From assembly GCA_012064385.1 (NCBI GenBank), contig QRDG01000827.1:451888-515887 (forward strand): 64,000 nucleotides of DNA. Direction: 5' to 3'. Source of the stretch: Puccinellia tenuiflora (taxonomy: Eukaryota; Streptophyta; Magnoliopsida; Poales; Poaceae). The notes below the pieces were generated by a model. It searched no databases. It saw only the letters and a list, made by a program, of their open reading frames with translations, and was not told where the DNA came from. Each line of letters begins with the position of its first letter. Position 1 is the stretch's first letter. Shown here in pieces: positions 11,284 through 22,574 of the stretch. Made by a program: the position numbers and the translations under genes.

Positions 11284-11680
11284 TGTTATAAAATACGCAG
11301 AAAGATCATTGCATAAAGTAGAGGAGAGACAACGTTTGGTAACGCAGTTCAGCGATCAACTTCCTACATCTACGGGGCATGGTTAACGAGCGCTCCTCCC
11401 CATGTACTAATCAAAGTACCGTCGACGACAAGCCCGCCTCGGTATACAGACACTACAGATATTCAGACGCCACGCCGGTCCGGCACCCCTGCCACGGGCG
11501 CTGGACCATCCTCTAAACTCGATCTTATGTCTAACCTAGCTTTCGTCACAGTCTATTTTGACTACCCACGGTGCCTTTATAAACTAGGCCCTGGTTAAAG
11601 TGTTCGATTCCAACACTACAACCTACCGCGTACCCAAGTCCAACTGTAGCCTATACACGTATTCGGCACAAATTCCAACA
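11284..11680 (-). repeat. Copia 5' LTR (397 bp)
   Basis: Direct repeat of 8671-9053. It is longer by a 12-bp insertion (about 11645-11656). The primer-binding site abuts it at about 11270-11281. Confidence 0.9.
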
Positions 11681-11685
11681 ATGTG

Positions 11686-12235
11686 ATCTTGGAGAGGCAG
11701 TACGGTACGGTTTAGTACGACCCGACGCAGCATCCGGTTTGTTATTCTGTGCGACCGACCCACTCCAAGCTCCCAAGTCTCCAATTTGCCAAGTGTGCTA
11801 TATATACTTCGCTTTGTTTACCCACCCACAAGATCTTGTTCCTGATTCACAAAGAAAAGAAAAAAGTCCTGTCGCTCGGCTGCTCGCATGTGCGCTGAAT
11901 TGGCCTGAGCTTCACGGTGAGCATGCCACTTCTTCAGTACCTCTCGCACTCCGACGTGGTTTGGTTGCTTGGCACTTGGCTGAATCTAGGCCCGGCCCAT
12001 TCTCAGGTGCCACTGGTCAGTAATCACCTCATACTAACATTTTCCCCTGAAAAAAATCTCATACTAACAGATAGTATCCTTTTTATATACTAACAGATAC
12101 CTGAAAAATAACCAGCTGCTTACAGTTCAGTTCAGGGTCACGTGTTCGGACCTCTCCGCACCGGCGAGGCCTTATGAAAGGCGGCATCTCTCACCCTGCA
12201 TGCGAAGTACGTTATTGCCACCGCGCGCAGACAGC
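11686..12235. other. Intergenic, no gene recognised
   Basis: Unique-looking sequence between two elements. There are no terminal repeats, RNA gene or convincing codon structure. Confidence 0.5.
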
Positions 12236-12238
12236 TTA

Positions 12239-13953
12239 GAGCAACTCTAGCCGTTGGCCCCCCAGGCCGAATTGCCGGCGTTTTTTTGGGCGTCCTGGGG
12301 AGGCGCCGGCGGAAAAAAACGCCGTGGGATTGGAGTGGTTCCCAGCCGTGCCCCCAAGACCGTCGAAAACAAGACTTAATTTGAACAACATAAAATGAAA
12401 CTCGACGAAACTCGACGAAACAAGACTTAATTTAAACAAGACTAATGAAACTCGACGAAACTCGACGAAATTTATACAAAGACGAGTTAATTTATACAAA
12501 CTAAAATAAAACTACGGCTTAATGCCGAGACGGCTGTAGAGGATTGTGTAGTCCTCGTCCTCGTCGCTGTCGTCGTCGCCACCGGCCGTCGGAGGTGCTG
12601 AACGACTGCATCCAGCGCCGTCGTCGCCGCGGCTCTGGCGGCCATGCTCGTCGTCATCGTCCTCTTCCAGAACGACGAATTGCCGGCGTTGACGACGGCG
12701 GCGCTCGTGGCGCTCCTCCGCGGCCGCCGCGGCCTCTATGCGCTGCTGGTGGTCGCGGGCGGACCACGCCAACGCGAATTCCTTCAGCGCCGGCGGGACG
12801 TCGTTGAGGCTCGCCTGCATAGCGAGCCTCGTCGCCTCGTCCTCATCGTATGGCTCGGCCGTCTTCTTCTTCTTCATGGCCCGGAGGCCGGGCTCCTCCT
12901 TGCCGCGACCGATGGCGACGCCGCGCGAGGATCTGCCGCCGGAGGTGACACCGGAGTCCTTCACGCGGCCGATGACGATCCCGCGCGGAGTCCTCCGCAC
13001 CGGCGCCTCGCTCGGCTCCTCCTCGATGCGTGCGAGCGGGGCGGTCTGGGGGGGCGGGGACTGGAGGGGCGGGGCCTGGAGGGGCGGCGAGTTGCCCTGC
13101 TCGATGTAGTCCAGGACGATGTCCAGGGAGCGCCCGGGCATGCCCCACCATGCCTTCCGCCCCTCCCTGTTATTGCGCTCCGGCTCGGTCGACGCCGGGC
13201 CGGTGTAGTCGTTGAGCAACCGCCGGCGCCTATCGGTGAAGAAGGACGTCCAACGCTCGTGGTTCTGAGGATCCCAGGCGGGATCCTGGCGCTCCGCCGC
13301 CGTGAGTAGCTCGCGGGCGGCAGCGATCTCCATCGAACGATCGTCGCCGGAGGGGATGGGAGGGACGAAGAACCCCATCTGGCTCAGGCGCCACCGTCCG
13401 GGGAAGCGCAATCCGGGCGGGCATGGATAGCCCGCCTCGAACAGGAGACGCGCCTCCCGTTCCTGAAGATGCGACCGCGTGAATCTGATCGGGAACATCC
13501 CGGCGACGGGAAGATGTGGTGATGGTGCTCGGCGAGAAGGTGCTCGACGGGAATAAAAATACCGGCGGGGAGGGGCGGGGCAGTAAATGTGGCGCCTCAA
13601 CTCCGCCGCGTGGCCGGTTTGACGCGATGGCGGCAGCCTGACGGCCGCGCACTAATGCGACGCGAGAGACGAGGCGGCGAGATCGTTGTGCGGCTGACAC
13701 CGCGGGTCCACGGGATGCTTCGCGCGGTTTCCCTCGGCTCCGCGCCGTTTCGCGCCATTTTCCCTTTCGCCGGCGCCCCCAGGCCGAACCCGGGGCGCTG
13801 GGTTCGGCCTGGGACGCCGGATAAAAATTGGGCCAAATCCGGCGAAAAAAGAGGCCTTGGGGGGGCGCTGGGGGGGCGACTACGGGAAAAATGATCCGCC
13901 GGCGTCAAAAAGGGGTCCTAGGGGGGCTCTCGGGGGGACGGCTGGAGTTGCTC
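12239..13953 (-). mobile_element. PIF/Harbinger-type element, 1715 bp, TSD TTA, carrying an unknown ORF
   Basis: Terminal inverted repeats GAGCAACTCTAGCCGT (left) and, read inward, GAGCAACTCCAGCCGT (right) are flanked by TTA at 12236-12238 and 13954-13956. This is typical of PIF/Harbinger (TWA target, short TIR). The element encodes no transposase but one long ORF on the - strand (12512-13600), followed by about 270 bp of 3' sequence with short GACGAAACTC repeats (12390-12465). A relative with the same layout, broken by an LTR element, lies at 32047-40226. Confidence 0.8.
12512..13600 (-). CDS. Transposon-borne protein of unknown function with W-W-G motif (362 codons)
   Basis: Open frame without interruption; a second possible start (MFPIRFTRSHLQEREARLLF) lies at residue 35. 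The N-terminal half has conserved-looking aromatic blocks: CPPGLRFPGRWRLSQMGFFV, VPPIP, ERWTSFFTDRRRRLLNDYTG and KAWWGMPGRSLD (W-W-G at residues 151-153). The middle is Pro-rich. The C-terminal part has a helical Glu/Ala/Arg-rich stretch (residues about 280-310) and a very acidic tail ending YTILYSRLGIKP. The pseudogene at 39030-39999 shares the CPP..W......VPPIP, WWG and acidic-tail order, so this is a family of element-encoded proteins rather than a chance ORF. I do not recognise a named domain. It could be an accessory protein or a host gene captured long ago. Confidence 0.6.
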   Translation of the reverse strand: MRRHIYCPAPPRRYFYSRRAPSRRAPSPHLPVAGMFPIRFTRSHLQEREARLLFEAGYPCPPGLRFPGRWRLSQMGFFVPPIPSGDDRSMEIAAARELLTAAERQDPAWDPQNHERWTSFFTDRRRRLLNDYTGPASTEPERNNREGRKAWWGMPGRSLDIVLDYIEQGNSPPLQAPPLQSPPPQTAPLARIEEEPSEAPVRRTPRGIVIGRVKDSGVTSGGRSSRGVAIGRGKEEPGLRAMKKKKTAEPYDEDEATRLAMQASLNDVPPALKEFALAWSARDHQQRIEAAAAAEERHERRRRQRRQFVVLEEDDDDEHGRQSRGDDGAGCSRSAPPTAGGDDDSDEDEDYTILYSRLGIKP

Positions 13954-13956
13954 TTA

Positions 13957-16519
13957 GCAAGTACACACACGAGCAAGCACCGGTCACGGTCGCCGCCGAC
14001 GAGCTAGCTAGCGGCGCAGAAAGCAAACGCACATGCACATGCGCGTCGATCCACACCAGAGCACGGGACGGCCGGAAGCATCCGTGCGCCAGCGACATGA
14101 GCTGAAATATAATGAATTATTTTTAAGAAGAGCAAAAGCACGTATGGCGTATACAAGTACTAATACTAGCTCCCTAGACCCCACGGGGTTATGATAGGAT
14201 GATGATTCGGCGTTGTTCGATTTGGTTGGATTAATTAGCCCAATGATCTCCTTGTCTGGGATTAGGTTCTTGCTTCTTCTGGCGATTAGAATAAAGGGAC
14301 CGTGTCGAGTGGCGCCAAGCAAGGTGTCAACCACCTCATCAGCAAAGACAACAACCTTGCCACCTCTGGGGCGCTGGTCGGGACAGCCTCTGAGTTTAAT
14401 TCGAGACCCCGACTTGCGAGTCTGTTTTTTTTTCGCGAAAATGTAAAATCTTTGCGTTTCGATTCATTGATAGATACAAAGTTGATTACAAGCCTAGGAT
14501 AGGCCGAAACAACCGCCACTCAAGACAAGACATGACCGACGACCACTAGGCAAACATTACAACACAACCGGCGCCACCAAACACAAACCCTAGCCTAAAC
14601 GCCATCCAAGCAAGCACACAAAACGTGACCCTGCCACAGGGGAGAGAGAAACCAATCCGCAAAGAAGGGCAGAGTTGGGACTCCAGCTATGGAGAAGACA
14701 CGTTCTGAACGCTGCACCACCGTGCACCACCGCATACTCCGCCTGTTGCAGCATGCGCTAGCAATCGTCAGCCGAAACCCGTCGAGTGGAACCATGCGAC
14801 CCAAACATCGGATCCACCGCAGTCCACAACCCTTGCCAAACAAGGTAGCCAAATGGGCACAACGTCGGGGTTCCAAGGATCTGCCCGCTATAGCCAAAGC
14901 ATGCGCCATGGGATAGGGCTTGCATGGCAGGGCGTGTGCTCGCCACTGACTGTAATGCAGATGGCTGAGCCCCGAACATGCAAGACGTCGACTTTACGGT
15001 CTTGGCGTCTCCGTTGGCCATTGCCGTGCGCCGGCATCCGTGGAGCTGGATGGTTGCTGCCAGGTGCATCGGCATCGTGTTGTTGGTTTGGGCATCTTTG
15101 CCGCAGATCAGAACCGATGCACGGATGCTCATGCGACGAGGTTTCACCTCAGGCGATGCATTTTGTCGCCCCGTGACATGCAACATGTGGTGGCCTCCGC
15201 TGGTTGGGTGGTGGGCCGACCTGGTTCTCGGATTGGTGCAATTTTGGCGGCGACAAGTTCTTCCCGCTGTGTCTTGGTGTTGCGCCGATGTGTGGGTGGT
15301 GATCGTGGCTCCGGGCGAAAGCCCTGCCCGACCTTTGTCGGCGCCGACAACGACGGCGCCCTCGCGCGTCGCTCTCCTCCTTGGTGGCGCTGCCGAGGAG
15401 CATCGACACCTCCATCGCTAGGCAGCGTCACTCTTCTCCTGGTGAAAACCATGATCTGTCTTGACGGATCGGATAACGGCGGCGTCATGAGCGTCGCTCC
15501 CTCCCTGGAGGCATTGTTTTGGAGATTATCTCTCTGGCAAGTAGCCACAGACATTCAAATGAGACCGCCGGTTCAGTTCAAATCTGAGCACAGTAGTATT
15601 ATATTGGAGGAGCTCATCGATCTCGTTAATTGTTGGCTCCATCTCCACGTACTACACTCTTGCCTTTTGAACCCCGTGTTCAAGCAATTGTTTGATGCCT
15701 TCAAGATCCGGGACACAAACGTAACGCCGGGTCCATTTTGTAGCTGGGCGACTTTAGTACTATTTCCCACATACACACGTTTCAAACTCGGCGAGTTCAA
15801 ATTTCAGATGGCGCGTGCGTGCGTTGGGCCAGCATCGATCGATCGATCGATCTTCTGGACCGCAGTGCTACAGTTGTAGTATGCATCATCTTCACCAGAA
15901 AATCCTCACGTGTTCCTGGTAGGCGCCACACACGCATTTCTAAATAAACAGAAATGCGACAAGAAGATCAATGGAAAATTAAAAACAAATAGTAATTCCG
16001 ATCCGAATCAATTCTCAATTAATTAGGTGTTCCGTGCATCCAGACTTCAGAGGAAAGAGTCAGCTTTGCGCATAAAAGCACGAGGTACTACAAACGTTGG
16101 AGAGGCCTTTTTCTATATAGATTTTCTTTCTTAATTAAGCACTGTGCACACGTTGTCTAAAATGGTGACAGATTCACTAATGTTTCTCTGACTAATTAGC
16201 GCTTCCGATCCATGAAAATCAAACGGGAGAGAAACCGTACCCGTTTCGCTGTAGTGCCATGCCGGTACTGCAGCTGCAGCTGCTGGTGGTTTAAGGAAAG
16301 AAATCGACAGGATAGCTAACCGACATGGAGATCATTTTATAATGCAGAGACGGACAATCCGTACAGTATTTTTATTTATTTTTGTTATCCTGAAACATGG
16401 ACACGCAAATGTCAAGATCGACGGACTTAATGGCTACGTGAGCGTTTTGGCACGCTATTATGTATGCACGACCGCCGACTTAATTTGCTTTGGTCGATTG
16501 TTAGTTACTGCTGCTTTTA
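13957..16519. other. Intergenic, repeat-like, no gene recognised
   Basis: A T9 tract at about 14425-14433 followed by sequence like a transposon end could be the 3' terminus of a - strand LINE, but no target-site duplication was found. 14900-15530 is GC-rich with overlapping open frames on both strands and no recognisable protein. CGATCGATCGAT lies near 15836-15850. From 15900 to 16519 I see nothing. Confidence 0.4.
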
Positions 16520-18567
16520 TCTCTACTATTAATTTGGGATCGGTCTGGTACGGGTGTGGTGCGTCGTGGTCGTTTTACACTTAAATCCCTCGGAAAAACG
16601 GAAATCAAACCCGCAGTCCAACAGTTTGGCAATTTTTCAGTTGTGCCCCTCAAGCCTATCCACTGAATCCATCCGATCCCCTCCCCTCTTTTCTCCTCCT
16701 TTGAGCGGCGGCGACCTCATCCCCTTCACACACACTCCTTTGAGCGCCAGTTGCGCCACCCCGTTGATCTCCGGCCACCGGTGACCTTTACCTCCTCTGG
16801 TCGGTGGAGCGGGACCCCGGCGGCCCAAATCTCCCAGCCCCCGAGCTCCAGGCCCTCCCGTGGCCCGTCCCTGCGTCGAATCGATGCTTGGATCTACGCT
16901 GCCACTGGAAATTGTTGGTCGCATCCGTGAGCGAATCAATAGCGAGGTCGAGTCAATTTTGGCGCAGCCTCGACTAAGGACGGCGAGTCTGCCTTTGATG
17001 CCTTCTTCGTAGCCCCACCGGCCATCGCCGGCGTGGTCGGCACCGCCTACAAGCTCTGGGGGGTCCACACTGTACCGACCTGGAGTGGAGACAGCCTTGC
17101 TACTACCGCTGCCTTCCGCGTTGATGGTCTTGGGCTGTTGGGCATCACCACCCTCCTTGCCGAGCTGTATCCATGGAGGAATGGGAGAGCCACCAGCAGG
17201 GAAGGGGAGGTGAGCTCGCCCAACAGACAACCGCTCCAGGCAACGCGTGGCGCTGTCGAGCGCCAGCAGGGAAGGTAAGATGTGGAGTTGGGGGCGACCT
17301 CGATGGGGAAGTCCAGCATGGGAGGGAGGGGAGCGGGAGGGGATGAAGGAGGTAGGGAGGCCGGCGGTGGGGGAAGGGGGCATAGGGGAGCCGAGTAGAT
17401 CGAGCAACCATGGCGTGGTGTGCATCCATGTTATGTGGAAGAGGAGGGATGATGCAGAGATTGTTCTGGCTATGTGTTTTAGTGATGTCGCTCTGGTTGC
17501 TAGCTAGGCGTGTGTGTGTGTCTTGCAAGTTGCAACCTTCTTCGCTTGCTGTCTTACCAAACTTACGAGTTTCAGACAGTGATCCAAACCTATCAGTTCT
17601 GCCAGGAGATCATGTTCAAGGTTTACGATAATTTGCAATCTCCTTTGTTAGTCTAAAGAAGGAATACAAGGGGATATCTAAAGAAATGGACAAGACAAGG
17701 TAGTGTTTTTTTTTTCAGATGTTTGTCCTTCCAACCTTTCAGTTTGTGATTTAAGTTTTTTTTTTCAGTTTGTGATTTAAGTTTACTGATGTCCTTCCTT
17801 GAGAGCAACGAAGAGACGGCAAACTAGCAAAGTAGCAAAGAAGAAAGGGCGTGCTGTTACAGCAGAGTCAGAGTCAGAGTCAGTATGAGATGGAGTACAT
17901 AGCCTATTCTTTCGTTCTCTTTTTCTTCTTCTAGAAAACACGGAGCTACGCACATTCCCTGTTGCAAAACATACAAGATGTTGTAAAGCATTCAAATATT
18001 CAGGCGCAGGAAAGAGATCTTCTTATCTATAAAAGTTTTTTCAGAACAATGAAGATGTTTCTATGTTATTTTGGGGGGGGGGGGGGGGGGGGGGAGGGAG
18101 CCTCAAGATGTTAATTAGTAAACAGCTCATATTTACTTTATCAACAGGCACTCCAATTTTCTAACAATAACTTTCTTAGTTCTTATGGAGAACAAGTCAC
18201 GCATTAATATCACATTCTTATGCAGTTCCCACATGGCAAAACTTCTTCGACGTTGCCTATTCCGCAAGCCTCTACTATGTTGAGGATGGTGACGTTCGAA
18301 GTGTGTCTTTTACTACGAACTTAGATGGCTTATCCACCATGATCAATGTCGATCCATGGTATATTAATGTTCCACAGAGCACTTCAAGTTGACCCTTCTA
18401 TTCAGAGAACAACTGATTATGTAGGCTTAGTGATTTTAGTTTGTTATAACAATATGGTCAAACAACCAAAGACATCTCCACACACTTGCTTCTTCTGGAA
18501 AAATTCTCTAGGGTCTAACTTTTTTTAATAAAAGCAATCCGTAGCAACGCACGGACACGTTTGCTAG
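16520..18567 (+). mobile_element. Helitron, non-autonomous, 2048 bp, with GC-rich captured sequence
   Basis: The 5' end TCTCTACTATTAATTTGGG matches the grass Helitron start. The 3' end is CTAG (18564-18567), preceded nine bases upstream by a hairpin at 18539-18554 (CCGTAGCAACGCACGG, six-pair stem with one bulge). The flanks are A (16519) and T (18568), as required for insertion between A and T without duplication. The interior 16640-17640 is GC-rich, like the first exon and leader of a cereal gene, and is probably captured. No RepHel helicase is present. A G22 tract lies at 18073-18094. Confidence 0.75.
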
Positions 18568-18568
18568 T

Positions 18569-19790
18569 ATTTGTTTAATGGGGGCATCTAGCTTACGGGG
18601 ATTTATTACAAATCAATGTTTTGTCGGACCATTTCGCTGAGCATTGTGTTTTCATAGGTAATACATACATTATTATTTGAAATAATATTTTATCTAGTAC
18701 CAATAGAAAAAGCAAGAAAATAACCCATAAAGGTATCGAAGTATATTGTACACTACACCGTTCTCCATCAGTTCTAACTTTTGGGTAAAATTCAAGAAAA
18801 GAGGGCTTTTGGGTGAACCGACTAGTGCATGCATATGGTGCGAGAGCTAGAAGGTCTCGAGCTCAATACCTAACCAACTATATTTAATAAAGATAATAGT
18901 GGCCTACATCGATCCCATCGGTAAGGCTTGTCGAGGCTACACTCAACGTAAGAGGGAGCGTTGAAGTATATTAGCCGCCTTTCACCGTCACTTGAGAATA
19001 GTTGCATCCTGCATGAAACATGCGTCTATCGTCTCGTGGATTCTACAAATGAGAGGGGGTGTTGAAGTACAGTGTCCACTCTTCCCTATGAGTTTTCACC
19101 TTTGGGTGAATTGGTCGGTTGATCTACTCCAATACCCTATTGTCAGAACATGGCGCGCTACTCGTAGGACACACCAACAATCTACTTGAGTATAGAATAC
19201 ACCACACATAAGGATTAATGGTCTTCCTCGTCTATCGATGATCCCCACCATCTCATTGACCTAGGAAACTATCTTCCTCCCAAAATGATGCGGCCCGATG
19301 AAAGTGGGAGATATTTGATGTGATGAGGTGTAGGTAAAACTTCGAAGCAACGTGGAACGGCTAGGTGAAAATGAACTTTGTGTTTAGGGTTTATCGTTGC
19401 AGCTCGGATGCCACTCATAATAGGTGGCTTGCAAAAAGAAAGGAAAATGGTAAGTGCAAAATCAACAATGCTCCCCATCCCGTGACCGATTTTGTCTGGA
19501 CTTTGTTCGGATTTGTCCGTTTGCGCCGGGGGGGGGGGGGGGGGGGGGGGGGGGTGGGTCCGCACACTATTCGTCCAGTGCACCCAACGATGCCGCAATT
19601 TCTAGCGGACATGGCGGATTATCTATATTTTGCCATTTTGCTAACTATGCGTACCAATTTGCTAGCAAACTTTAACAATTAAGTAAATTATACAATAATT
19701 AAAATACTTAAATGACGTGGTTCACATAATGATTCAAATTTCAAATTATGATAATCCTTAAATTCAATAATTATCCAACACAAGATATCA
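18569..19790. other. Intergenic with possible decayed retroelement fragments
   Basis: Two short stretches, near 18949-18975 (AAGAGGGAGCGTTGAAGTAT) and 19049-19072 (GAGAGGGGGTGTTGAAGTAC), look like a polypurine tract joined to an LTR start. They may be remnants of one Copia family. A G27 tract lies at 19528-19554. No gene is recognised. Confidence 0.35.
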
Positions 19791-19794
19791 AACG

Positions 19795-21140
19795 AGGACA
19801 ACTGGTTTTCTTGGTGGATCCACATATTCTAAACCAAATCATTTTTTAGTTGAACATGAGTTCCCCGATCATGAATTTCGTGATGCATCTGAAGGTAAGC
19901 TCCGAACTCGGCTGGTGCATGCTCGGTCTCGATCATAGGCCGTTGAAATTATCACCCCGCTAGGTCATAGATATCATCATCACACCCATCATGCACAATC
20001 GTTTTGTCCATGATGACACTTCTAGTCATCACCTCACACATTGTGTCTCCACACCATTCCTACAACTTGTTCTCTTGCAAAAACTGATCTTTGGGTGTTG
20101 GAGATTGTCTTTTTAATTGTAGACCACTCAGGAAATATATCATTGGCTAGATAGTATCCCTTGTTGTATTGGTGGCATTGATCTCAAAGTTTCATGTTGA
20201 TGCATTGCCTTCCGTAAACCTTGAGAACACCGGAGAACGTTGGAACATGTCGATATCATTGTCGGGTCAGTGGCGGAGCTAGCGGGCAGCTGGAGCCCTC
20301 GATTTGAGATTAGGCAGTCTAAAAACTAGAGATTAGTTTAATTAATCCCCTTGTGTGAGAATTATCTTTATGGGCTCCCCTTATGTATCTATCGTGCCTC
20401 CTCCCCTGTATGGGAACCTGCCATATCGAAGCAAGAGTGTCAAATCTAGAGATCATGTGATGACACGACTTCAAATTTGACTATGCTTACGAACATGGAC
20501 TTTATATTGTCTCTGCCAAGTAAATGGATAATTTTTTCCATTCCAATGCATGTAATCGATGGACTCTAACATTGTAGGAAATCCCCTTCCATTCTCAATA
20601 CCCATGAGTCGAGTTGTGTCAACAACACTTGGTTGTCTAAAAAATTCAGGGCTGAAGACGACCACAACTGCTTTGCAAAACGTGTACATGGCTTCATGGC
20701 ATGTGGAATCGCTCATGCGAAGGTACTCATGAACAAGATCAACATCAACTCCATATGCAACATCCGAATAACAACAGTGCATTTCTAAATGAAAAAAGAA
20801 ACAAGCTCACAAGTGGCATCTTTATTCAATCTGAAGTTGTCATGATAGGGCCTTCACCCCCCCCCCCCCCCCCCCCCCCCCACACCTCAGAATACGCATG
20901 AACACATTCCTCGTCGTCGAAACTTACCCGCTGGATAAGTTGGCATGTGCAGCTTGAAGTAGACATTAGAGAAGAACATGATCAACGACCCATCATCTCA
21001 TATCCTCGTATCGACCCCCTGAATAGCAGCAATGCATTCATTTTATCTTCGTGGAGGATGAGAGTCGCGACCATCAAAATATCATTGTCGTCGTCGGACA
21101 AATAATCAAAAGGTTCATCCATGAATTCATTGTAGAAAAA
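19795..21140 (-). pseudogene. PIF/Harbinger transposase, heavily decayed
   Basis: Read on the - strand, blocks follow the order of plant Harbinger (DDE_Tnp_4-type) transposases. The N-terminal acidic block DEPFDYLSDDDNDIL is at about 21060-21120. DVDLVHEYLRMSDSTCHEAM then GRGFPTMLESIDYMHWNGKN, including the first catalytic-region Asp, lie in the open stretch 20471-20782. A block like DIDMFQRSPVFSRF lies near 20235-20280, and the C-terminal blocks down to about 19795. Stops and frameshifts separate the blocks, and a C25 tract (20857-20881) lies between the first two. No terminal repeats were found with confidence. The relic ends about 1.4 kb upstream of the kinesin start codon. Confidence 0.7.
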
Positions 21141-21849
21141 TCGTCGAAGTAGTGAGACACATCCATGATCTACGGGGAAATCACACAAAATATACCAATG
21201 TCCATAGCTTGATGTCGTATTTTTATGTACGGGCAAATCAGCGAACCCGGACGCTTTGTGGTTGAAGAAGGTCGTGGACGACCTACAACCAGCGAGGTCA
21301 AGCTTCCATGCCGGGAACGGAAGAACATACGACCCTCTTGTTCGGGGATGGAAGATCATGCGCTCCTCTTTGTCAGCTCGAGGATTGGATGGCGACGACG
21401 ATGACAAGATGCACAGCCATTTCCTTTTTCGCCACCGAGCTCGTCCGACGCTGGAAAGAGGCGGAAACAACGATTCCAGCAGCAGCGGGACGTCTCATGA
21501 CTGGACGGGGACGAACGTGGAGAGGACATGCGCTGGCGGTCGACGATGGGGTTGTGGGAGAGAGGAATCGTGGCGGGGGGAGACAACGAGATAGGGGGAT
21601 GGCGGGTTCTCCTCAACTCAACCACATGTGTTCTTTTCTGTTGCATCGTGCACACCAGCCAGCAGTAGCTAGCATCCAGTTTTAGCTTTACACGAGAGTA
21701 CGCTGAGACCTGGCAGGCAATGGATAGATGAGCTGTGCGCCTGTCTTGCCTGCGTGTGTGTTTGTGGTGACGCAGAGGGCGGTGCAGGACTGCGGGGTAC
21801 GGCGTCGCGTACCGCGGCGCAGAGCAAACGGACCGTTGGCGGGGAGGGC

Positions 21850-22574
21850 GGGGGCCCACTCGGCAGGCGCGACGCGCCCCACCTCTCCCCTTCCGTTCCG
21901 TGTCGCCTTCTCCAGCTGCCGCCAATTAATTATTCTTTCTCCCCATTAAACCACCACCTCCACCTCCACCTCCGCCTCCGCCTCCTCCCACTCCCCCTCT
22001 CCTCTTCATCAATCCCTCCCCTGAATCTCTTCGTACGCAGACCCCGTCTCCTCCAGCCGTCAGTCCCGTCGTGCCACCCACCGAACCATACGTACGCGCT
22101 CGAGCCGAGCTCCCATTTCTTCTTCTTCTACGGAGCACAACTGCTCTTCTGTCGGGAGCTTTTGGGCGGTTCCTGGCCCCGGCGTGCGGCACCCCGGGAA
22201 AGCGGCAACGGCTGCGCGGGGATCGCATTTTGGTTGATTGGGCTGAGCTCCAGTGGCGTTTCTCGGCGATCTTCTGGCATTTCTGGTTTCTGGAGCTGTA
22301 TTTGGGCGGCGGCGGCGGCTCGGTACTGCTGGTGGCCAGGCACAGGCAATCCAGTGCAGCAGCAGTAGGGAAACTAACTCCTTTTCGCGGGTGCCCCTTT
22401 TCGCCGCCGCTGCTGGTGCGGTGGGGATGCGCCTCGCCTTTCTGCCGCCTCCCTGTGGCGTGATTCCGAAGCCTCGTTGGCGTTGGTGTCCGGTGGATTA
22501 GAATCGCATCTTTCGGTCGGGAGGAGGGGACAGACAGGACAGGGCGACTGGGGCACGAAGGAAGGTTCCGGGCA
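21850..22574 (+). promoter_or_regulatory. Likely leader/promoter-proximal region of the kinesin gene
   Basis: A pyrimidine-rich tract (CCACCTCCACCTCCGCCTCC-like, 21953-22020) and a GC-rich stretch precede the ATG at 22575, as is usual for cereal 5' leaders. No clear TATA box was seen, so the transcription start is not placed. Confidence 0.4.

Larger units (their letters stand above)
8671..11680 (-). mobile_element. Copia LTR retrotransposon, gag/protease only, 3010 bp, TSD ATGTG
   Basis: Direct LTRs lie at 8671-9053 and 11284-11680, each running TGTTATAAAA to AATTCCAACA in + orientation. The 5-bp target-site duplication ATGTG is perfect (8666-8670 and 11681-11685). On the - strand the 11284-11680 LTR is followed by TGGTATCAGAGC, the complement of initiator-Met tRNA, so transcription runs right to left. 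The internal region keeps gag, a protease motif and a pre-integrase stretch, but integrase, reverse transcriptase and RNase H are absent. The two LTRs differ by roughly 20 substitutions plus a 12-bp indel by eye, so this is an older insertion. A C17 tract (11122-11138) lies in the leader. Confidence 0.9.

Noticed and set aside
14425..15560. Possible - strand LINE (T-run then long open frames)
   Set aside because: No target-site duplication and no RT or zinc-binding block could be read.
16637..17425. 262-codon - strand frame inside the Helitron
   Set aside because: GC-rich captured sequence with no recognisable protein. Kept only as possible cargo, not as a gene.
18820..18880. Possible SINE (B-box-like GGTCTCGAGCTCAATACC)
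   Set aside because: No A box at the right distance, no A-tail and no duplication.
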